From the NCBI GenBank assembly GCA_033398695.1, contig CM065802.1, forward strand, positions 78,664,096 through 78,728,095: a stretch of 64,000 nt of DNA, read 5' to 3'. This document shows positions 57,146 through 64,000 of the stretch, piece by piece (the first letter of the stretch is position 1; every line of letters begins with the position of its first letter). Below the pieces are notes generated by a model. That model was not told the DNA's origin. It saw only the letters and a list, made by a program, of their open reading frames with translations, and did no database searches. This stretch comes from Orobanche coerulescens (lineage: Eukaryota > Streptophyta > Magnoliopsida > Lamiales > Orobanchaceae). The translations under genes and the position numbers were made by a program.

Positions 57146-57381
57146 TTGTTGGGGGGTGAGCTCTCCCCCCACAGGACCGTTGGCCCCTCGGTCCTGCAGG
57201 AGATAAACGAGGGATGTGCCCTAATGGCCAGAATCTGAGCGAGAGGACCCACGATACCGACCCCCAGCACAGCTTCCCACATCAAGGTGAGGAAACTGCA
57301 CCACACGAGAATCGAACCACGGTTGCCGGGATGATATCCCACATCATCTCAGCCTTAACCACTAGGCTATGCCCTGGGGGC
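57146..57381 (-). mobile_element. tRNA-derived SINE
   Basis: 236 bp on the minus strand. Pol III promoter boxes are visible: A box TAGCCTAGTGGTTAAGG (plus 57353-57369) and B box GGTTCGATTCTC (plus 57307-57318), spaced as in tRNA-derived SINEs. The body is unrelated to tRNA and ends CCCCCCAACAA. There is no intact tRNA cloverleaf or anticodon loop, so it is not a tRNA gene. It sits a few bases from the right edge of Copia-2. Confidence 0.85.
57307..57318 (-). promoter_or_regulatory. Pol III B box of the SINE
   Basis: Minus strand GGTTCGATTCTC, close to the consensus GGTTCGANTCC. The A box is at 57353-57369. Confidence 0.85.
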
Positions 57382-57417
57382 TTTTTCTCCTCTCTCTCTC
57401 TTTTATACTCGCTACAC

Positions 57418-57420
57418 TTA
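57418..57420. repeat. TTA target-site duplication of the Tourist-like MITE (left copy)
   Basis: TTA before GACTGTGTTTAGC and TTA (58774-58776) after GCTAAACACAGCC. Confidence 0.8.
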
Positions 57421-58252
57421 GACTGTGTTTAGCAAAACTAGCTGATAAGCTAGCTGATTATGTAGCTGATTAGGTAGCTGATAAGCTAGCTGATTTTAAT
57501 GTAGATCTTTAGCAAATTAGCTGATAAGATAGCTTTTTTTATATATATAAAATTACATAAAATGACATCACTTTTATTTTTCTATTATTTTTTAAACTTT
57601 CTCATTATATTTTAACAATAATTGCTATAAAATAAAGTAAATGATATTTTTGTCTATTATTATTTTAATATATACTACCTCTAAATTACACATATGTACT
57701 ATTCACAATTCACCATACTTTGAAAAGTCATTGATAATTTATTTTTGATGGTTTAAAATTGCCGCTGAATAAGACTTGTGTGTATAGTTTTAGCTACGAA
57801 CAAGTTCACAACAATAATAGGTATCAAAAATATTCTGTAAAATATAAAAGATAAATCAAACACACAATTATTGTATTATATTTATAACAAAGTAATTCAT
57901 TAGCAAGTGTAATAGAGTGATGATCAGACTAACCATAATTTTTCGCGTCCACCACTCGTCTGAAGCCTCAATTTTTCCTGAAAAGTTAACGGATGGTGGA
58001 TTTATTTGTAATATGTCAATTACTCAAGGGGTGTTTATGTAAAAAAACCCCTATGTTTTTATATAGGTCACGGACATATATGGAATATATAAAGATGAGA
58101 AGCTAGCTTCTTTTTTTCATAAGCTTGAAAAATTAGCTTATCAATCAGCTAGCTTATAAGCTAGCTGATTTGAGAAGCTAGTCATTTACGAAACGAGCTT
58201 TTTTTTAATCAATGGTCAAATAAGCTACTGAAGCTTATAAGCTAGCTGATAA

Positions 58253-58260
58253 GCTAGCGC
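58253..58260. repeat. 8-bp target-site duplication of the nested hAT MITE (left copy)
   Basis: GCTAGCGC here is repeated at 58755-58762. Confidence 0.88.
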
Positions 58261-58754
58261 TAGGGGTGGCCCATGAACCGAACGTTCGCGAACTGTTCGT
58301 GAAAAAACTCGGTCAACGGTCAGTTCGAGTTCGGTTTGACCGAACCGAACATGTTCACGAACATGTTCGAGTATTTTCGAACCGAACATCGAACATTTTA
58401 TATTTTGATCGGGTGTTCGCGAACTGTTCGCGAACATTAATATATATATATATAATATAATATATATTTTATATATATATATATATAATATGGCACGAAC
58501 AGAAATAATTTAACACAAACGAACCGAACGAACGAACGAACAGAACAATTGAACACAAACGAACAAAGCGTACGAACAGAACAATTGAACACAAACGAAC
58601 CGAACACGAACAATAAAAAATATGTCGAACCGAACTCGAACACTAATTTGTAATGTTCGTCGAACACGAACACGAACCGAACACTACACGAACCGAACGA
58701 ACGAACGGTCAATAACATCAAAAGCTCGGTTCGTTCGGTTCGTGTCCACCCCTA
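58261..58754. mobile_element. Non-autonomous hAT element (MITE) nested in the Tourist-like MITE
   Basis: 494 bp, ends TAGGGGTGGCCCATGAACCG and CGGTTCGTGTCCACCCCTA, 8-bp duplication, no transposase. It carries many GAACCGAACG / CGTTCG motifs near both ends, plus a TA-repeat centre. Subterminal motif repeats are typical transposase-binding regions in hAT elements. Confidence 0.85.
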
Positions 58755-58776
58755 GCTAGCGCTAAACACAGCCTTA

Positions 58777-59413
58777 AACAAATGGGAGGAGGAAGATATT
58801 TATTTTATAAACACAAACACTACACACCTCACACCTTACACCAACCACCATCATTATCTATAATAATAAATTATACACCAAGTAAAATTTATTACTTGGG
58901 GGCTACCAAGTGAGAGTTTTTAAGAGGCTTGGTTCGCTTCGGTCCGTAAAATGAATCGTCGTGTATTTTCAATTAATTAACTATATAATACACATTCTCT
59001 AAGAAATAATATGGATAAAATTAATTACCAAGTAATTTATTTATTTCACAAGACCGATTTAATTTATCCAATAAACTAAAGTAGACATCTGATATCCTAT
59101 ATTAACCAAGAGAGAATAAACTAAATGTAATCTGTCATCTATCCTATGTTGCGACTGTGTATGTTCGTCTCAGTTTGCACTGGGAAGATCTAAAGAGTGT
59201 TAGCACCATATAGCCAGTCTCATGGCCTACACTGTAACCCAACTGAGAACGAACGATAGGGATAATTTCCAAAAACCTTTACGTTATGAATACCGTATAC
59301 ATATAAACTTTTCAATTATATGTCCCGATCAAGTATTATGGTCAGGGTAATTGTGCAGGTTGTCGCTTGAGTTGTCTCTCAAATTCTTGGTGTAAATACT
59401 TCTCCCAGAATGC
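58777..59413. other. Non-coding flank, nothing recognised
   Basis: AT-rich at first, then moderately mixed sequence. No gene, LTR pair or RNA gene seen. Confidence 0.5.
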
Positions 59414-59653
59414 TTGCTTGGTTGGAGTCTAATTATGGAAATTAAAAAGCTTCAGCTTCCTTGGGAGGTTCACATTTCTCATGTTTATAGGGAAGCCAAT
59501 AGACGCGTCGATGCACTTGCTAGTTTTGGTTGTGAACAGGATGCTTCTTTGATTGGTTTCGAGCACTCTCTACCTTTGTTAAGGGGTTGTTGCATGATGA
59601 CACAGTTGGGGCTGCTACCCCTCGGCATAATATTAAACCCTATTGTAATTTGA
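59414..59653 (+). pseudogene. RNase H-like domain fragment
   Basis: 79-codon frame whose first half matches the C-terminal part of plant RNase H-like (RVT_3-type) domains: IKKLQLPWEVHISHVYREAN followed by DALASFGCEQD. Such domains occur at the end of some plant LINE polyproteins and in many LINE-derived pseudogenes. Length is well below a whole domain and nothing upstream in frame extends it. I read it as a LINE relic, not a host gene. Confidence 0.55.
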
Positions 59654-60310
59654 TTCTATGAAATTTTTAGTGCAAGTCGAGATTATCGAGCTCTCGTGTA
59701 TTAAATACAACTGACTCTAAATATTTTGCCCAAAGACTTATGGTCTTATTTGCCACTAACCGCATAAGACATCTACCTATTCACTTACAAGAGAAGGAAT
59801 CCTATCCTGGTATTCAGTAGGAACCGCTACTTCCCACTAAGGTGTACTTCCAGGTTGACCCCACCAGCGGGTGACTGAATCGAACTACTCTAGTGACTAA
59901 CTTAATGTCACAAGTACATCTCCTAGTGGATCCTCAAGTCAAATGATCACGTATATCTATCACAACCTTCCGATTCAGTCATTGACTATCCCAGAGTGAA
60001 ATTCATATGACCGAATCAAGGTGAGTCGAGTTCGAGTATACTGATCTCATTAGTATACCTATAACGTGTGCTCCCACTAACTCTTAGTGAAGACAGGCAT
60101 TCTATGTACACCCCAAAACCATAAGGGACCGTCACACGCCATAGACCATTTCCAAAAGGATCTATAGGATAAGTACCACAAGACAATTCCCTGTTTGATC
60201 GACTGAGGTCAAACTGCATAATGACACATACCGATAAAGTCAAAAACTTAAAATATACGGATCGGTAAGGTCATGCCCAAGACATGGCATGAGTAACACA
60301 ACTTGAATTT
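59654..60310. other. Non-coding flank, nothing recognised
   Basis: Mixed-composition sequence without a credible coding region. Its even composition differs from the AT-rich DNA before it and suggests an old repeat, but no ends were found. Confidence 0.4.
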
Positions 60311-60722
60311 TAGAGGTGCCCATAAAACCCGAACCCGGCAGGTCGACCCGTCGACCCGGAACCGACGAACCTGTGTAGGACCCAGACCCGACCAACCCAT
60401 CGGACCCGAGAATTCGGACCCGTGGTATACACGGGTGGGATGCGGATCTTACCGGACCCGTCGACCCGACGACCCGCCCCGGATGACCCGGCCCGACGGG
60501 TCCAACGGCCAGATTTTCAATTTTTTTCAAAAAAAATCAAATATTCTATATATAAATACTCCCCCAATCTCTCTCATTTTTTCACACACTCATTCTAATC
60601 TATCTATCAAACTCTCATTGCTATAATATTTAATCTCTATATTTTTACTAACATTTAATCATTATGTGGAGTTCTGATAGGGAAAGGGTATTGCTACGTC
60701 TCCCAAAAAATCCAAAATATCA

Positions 60723-63519
60723 AAGTTTGATCGAATGACTCTTTGGGGGCAAATCGAAGAAACCATCTGGCCTATTTGGGAGACCCAAAACCAACCTCCA
60801 CCCAGTTTTGAAAATAAAAGTCAAGAAAATGAATATGATGCTATATATGAAAGTATCTATTCTCGCAGTACAACAACTACCCGTGAAGAAGTTGACCCCC
60901 GGGGATTTCGACGTGTCCCAAATCATCAAAAACTGCAAAACATTGATGAATAAATGTATCATGAAATCGATGAAGCTGTGTTAAATCAAACATATGCAAC
61001 GTTTGAGCGCACGAACTCCGATGCAAAAATCAAAGTCGAAGCGTCCTGCGGCAAGCCAAGTTGAAGAAGAACCTCCTTATGTTGAAGAGTTATCGTCCAA
61101 GGAGGAAGAAACTGTGAAAGGAAGAGGAAGCAAGAAAATCAAAGCGAGAAAGAAGCCGGGCTGTTATAGAAAGGAAGTCGGTATCCGAACTTTTTTCAAA
61201 GCACTTTAAGAAGGAAAAAATATCGGATGGTTCTATGAAGTTTTTTTGCAACTAATGCAACAAAGAATATTCGTATAAAGCTGGGAGTGGATATAGAAAT
61301 TTTAGAAGGCATTTTGAGAATAACCATACTTCGGTCCACGGATATCAAAAGTCGCAAAGTCAACTCAACTTTCAACCTTACTGGAGCCGACATTCAAGGT
61401 ATGTCTGAATCTCAACTCTATAAATATAACAAAAAAATTGCTAGAGAAGAAATGGCAAAATTATGTGCACAAGAATCTTTATCTTTTAATTTCGCGGATA
61501 ATACGAGTTGGGAATATAGGATGTAAAATGTCTATAATCCTGCTATTAAGAGAATTCGTCGTACCACACTAGACAAATAGTATACGTAGCCAAACAATAT
61601 AAACTTGGACTACGAGCAAATTTTAGATCTATAAATCATAGAGTTTATTTAGATGTTCATATGTGGGCAGATTTTAAACAAGAAAAATGATTATATGAGA
61701 ATAACTATACACTGGAATGATGAAAATTGGAACTTAAACAAAAAATTACTTGCGTTTAAAAAATTTAATTGTACACACAGTGCAGATAATATAGCTAGAG
61801 CAATTATTGAAATTTTAACTTTTTATTGCTTAAAAGATAAAATTCCACAATTGATTATGATAATGCTAGTTCTAATACTGCAAGTGTACTGGCTTTAATA
61901 CAAGCTTGCAATCCTGTTTTAGCGGGTTGATTATTTCATAATAGATGTATATGTCATGTTATAAATTTGTGTATATAAGATGCATTAAAATATGTAGATG
62001 AGTCAATAGAACCAATTAGAAAATGTGTCTTGTTTTTATATATCGTACTAAGTTAGCTAGGTAATGAGTTATATTTTTAAAATCAAAACAATGCAACGCA
62101 AATTTTTTACTCCAGGTGCAAAACATAGATGGAACTCAACTTATGAGATGTTAAATTCAACTAATGAATATAAAGAATTATTGTGTAAATTTTTTGATAT
62201 ATTTTTCACGTAGAAGAATTTTATTTATTGCCAACATATTGGGATGAAACCAACTATTTAATAAAACTATTAAAGGTTTTTGAAAATACAACTAAAGAAT
62301 TAAGTGGTTGTTATTATCCCACGTCTCCTAAAGTTTTATTTCATTGTTGTTTTATTGTATCCGAAATGGAGGCTTGTAGTAAATCTGAAAGATTGGGGAA
62401 TGTTATTTACAATACTCCATCCGTCCCGACTCCCAATTATATAGGCTTGTATTTTTTTTGGATGTCCCAAATATATATAGACATGTTTCTTTAAATATCA
62501 ATATTTTTTTAGTTCATTTACTAATAAATCTCTATTTAATATTTTGATTTACTCTAGCATTCATTCATCAATAAACATCAAATAGGGGCATATTAGGAAG
62601 TTATTATAATTGGGACGGAGGGAGTATGTGTTTCTAGCATTAACTAATCTATAATTTTTTTCCCCAATGTGTTTCTTAATCCTTGTAAAAATTCCAACCA
62701 GCCTATATAATTGGGACGGATGGAGTATGTGTTTAAAATAGCTAAAGTACTTTAATCGTATTCATGATGTTTTCTTGTTTAGTGCTGTTTTATCTCCCAA
62801 TTTGAATTTAGCTCAAGTACAAAAATTACTTGAAATTTATTATAATATTCTTAAAAAATTAGATTTTTCTAATATTATGGATAGTGTTGAAAGTCAAACT
62901 TTGTTTGAAAATATTCCTGATGTTGAACAAGTAAAAATTGATTTAAAAAATAGTTGTGAAACTCTTTTTGCTGAATATTTAGCTAAATATGGAGATAGAA
63001 TTCAAACACAAAAAAAACAAGAACTAGGACTACCAATACATTTAACATAGAATTAAAGAGAACTTCAACTAACCCATTTCAACAACAACTCTATAATATA
63101 GCAAGAAATAGGGGGTAGTAACTTCGGTCAAAGAAAATGCAACTAATTTTGTGCCGGAGGATAACAATGCAGGTACACTTGATCTATTGGATTGGTGGAA
63201 GAGGAGGGGAACCAGATTTTCCATACTTTCCATTATGGCACAAGAAATTCTTGTAGTGCCCGCATCCACAGTCCTCGCTGAGAGTGCTTTTAGTGAAGGA
63301 GGCTATATATGGAACGAGCGGAGATCCCGAATGATGCCAAAACATCTCGAGGCTCAAATGATGCTTAAAGATGCAACAAAAGCCGAGTTATGAGATCAAG
63401 AAAATACGTGGGATTACCTATTAGCGGATCAAGACGCCTATCAAGAAGGCACTACTGAAGGAGAGTCTAGTCAAATAAGTGAAACCGACGATCAAGACGA
63501 CGACATTGACTTCGACTAA
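60723..63519 (+). pseudogene. hAT transposase, BED-finger type (RICESLEEPER-like), disrupted
   Basis: An acidic N-terminal segment (60735-60953) is followed by a basic linker and a BED zinc finger at about 61229-61325: C-x2-C (with a stop, TAA 61253-61255, between the two Cys), SYKAGSGYRNFRRH and H-x4-H. The middle third is scattered over frames with many stops (HMWADFKQ near 61660, PGAKHRWNSTYEMLN near 62114) and is interrupted by a Stowaway MITE (62415-62725). The C-terminal dimerisation domain is well kept at 63151-63393 (LDLLDWWKRRG, ILVVPASTVLAESAFS, RSRMMPKHLEA); a TGA at 63391-63393 precedes an acidic tail to 63519. No active transposase can be made. Confidence 0.82.
62415..62725. mobile_element. 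Stowaway-like MITE in the hAT transposon
   Basis: Ends CTCCATCCGTCCC and GGGACGGATGGAG with TA on both sides (62413-62414, 62726-62727), matching the CTCCNTCCGTCCC ends of plant Stowaway (Tc1/mariner) MITEs. A second right-type end, GGGACGGAGGGAG then TA, lies inside at 62612-62626, so the element looks composite. Confidence 0.8.
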
Positions 63520-63543
63520 AGGTAAGTCAGGTAAGTAAAAAAA

Positions 63544-63737
63544 ACTATGTATGGCTTTGATTTCTCACGAGGATACGTAGAGAATTTAATTTTAAGTAAA
63601 AACTTAAAATTAAATACAAGTCCATTTTTTTAGTTCTTCTTAAGTAAAAGAACCACGTAGAGCTTTGATTCCTCACGAAGATACGCGGCCAATTTAATTT
63701 TATGTGAAAACTTAAAATTAAATACAAGCTCATTTTT
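63544..63737. repeat. Two-copy tandem repeat of about 109 bp near the hAT 3' end
   Basis: GCTTTGATTTCTCACGAGGA at 63554 is repeated as GCTTTGATTCCTCACGAAGA at about 63663; each unit ends with a hairpin-forming AATTTAATTTTA / TAAAATTAAAT pair. Confidence 0.8.
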
Positions 63738-64000
63738 TTCCAATTATTTCCTTGTTCATTATAGTTACTTTTTCGTGTATAAAATGATAATAAACAAAAG
63801 TTTATAAATACTTTAAAAAAAATATGGGTCGGACCTGGACCCAGATCTGTGGCCGACCCGTGGACATGCCAACCCGTACATTTTATATGTACGGGTGGGC
63901 TTCGGGTCCCGGCCGGTCGACCATCGACCCGACGTGTCAGACCCGGACCCGGCAGTGGGCACCTCTAAACACATTACATCATACACCCACACAAGGGTCA

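Larger units (their letters stand above)
57421..58773. mobile_element. Tourist-like (PIF/Harbinger-type) MITE, interrupted by a hAT MITE
   Basis: Terminal inverted repeat G[AG]CTGTGTTTAGC at both ends with TTA duplications. Subterminal TAGCTGATAAGCTAGCTGAT repeats occur at both ends, in inverted relation. Without the nested element it is about 850 bp and non-coding. Superfamily is inferred from the TTA duplication and TIR. Confidence 0.78.
60311..63967 (+). mobile_element. hAT DNA transposon with decayed transposase
   Basis: Inverted ends TAGAGGTGCCCA and TGGGCACCTCTA. Subterminal regions at both ends (about 60322-60505 and 63826-63955) are packed with GACCCG / CGGGTC motifs. Between them lie a BED zinc finger and a hAT C-terminal dimerisation domain in the same orientation. 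I could not find an exact 8-bp duplication (TTGAATTT left, AACACATT right), so the ends may have changed since insertion. Confidence 0.8.

Noticed and set aside
57300..57381. tRNA gene
   Set aside because: Only the Pol III A and B boxes remain; there is no complete cloverleaf. The unit is flanked by a target duplication and extends as a SINE.
59414..59653. Small host gene
   Set aside because: The sequence matches a fragment of an RNase H-like domain typical of LINE relics, with no supporting exons.
63151..63393. Domesticated hAT transposase gene
   Set aside because: The dimerisation domain is well preserved, but upstream domains have many stops, a nested MITE and the element still has its inverted ends, so a decayed transposon explains it better.

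Overview
The window is plant nuclear heterochromatin made almost wholly of nested transposable elements. I find no intact host gene, rRNA, tRNA gene, operon or CRISPR array. Plant origin is shown by Ty1/copia and chromodomain Ty3/gypsy polyproteins, tRNA-Met-type primer sites, a tRNA-derived SINE, Tourist-, Stowaway- and hAT-type elements and a BED-finger hAT transposase. I cannot name the species. Element names below are local labels.

Stack 1 (1-26134). The 3' part of a non-LTR (RTE-like) element (25184-26134) carries Copia-1 (minus strand, 5' LTR 24884-25183, 3' LTR beyond the left edge). Gypsy-A (2272-22172, minus, duplication CTTCC) sits in Copia-1 pol. Gypsy-B (7525-17454, plus, duplication CGTCA) sits in the reverse transcriptase of Gypsy-A.

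Stack 2 (26800-57118). Copia-2 (plus, duplication GCAAA) is split by Gypsy-C (32017-55864, minus, duplication TTGAG). Gypsy-C is split by element D (37346-51857, plus, duplication GTGCG). D is unusual: three LTRs and two internal regions in tandem inside one target-site duplication, and its internal regions encode only Gag.

Right flank (57119-64000). This holds a tRNA-derived SINE, a Tourist-like MITE with a hAT MITE nested in it, an RNase H-like fragment, and a decayed hAT transposon with its own nested Stowaway MITE.

All polyproteins are broken by stops, frameshifts or nested insertions. Gypsy-A, B, C and D share LTR termini (TGTAATAYCC...GGTGTTACA), an inverted repeat before the polypurine tract and an RG-rich Gag start, so they are relatives. 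A, B and C end pol with a chromodomain-like segment. D could depend on such relatives for its enzymes, which is inference. The strongest unexplained signals are dense short-palindrome arrays just upstream of the TATA box in all four gypsy-type LTR families, the tandem Gag-only element, and copy-to-copy differences concentrated at CAG/CTG sites, which may be sequencing error at methylated CHG.
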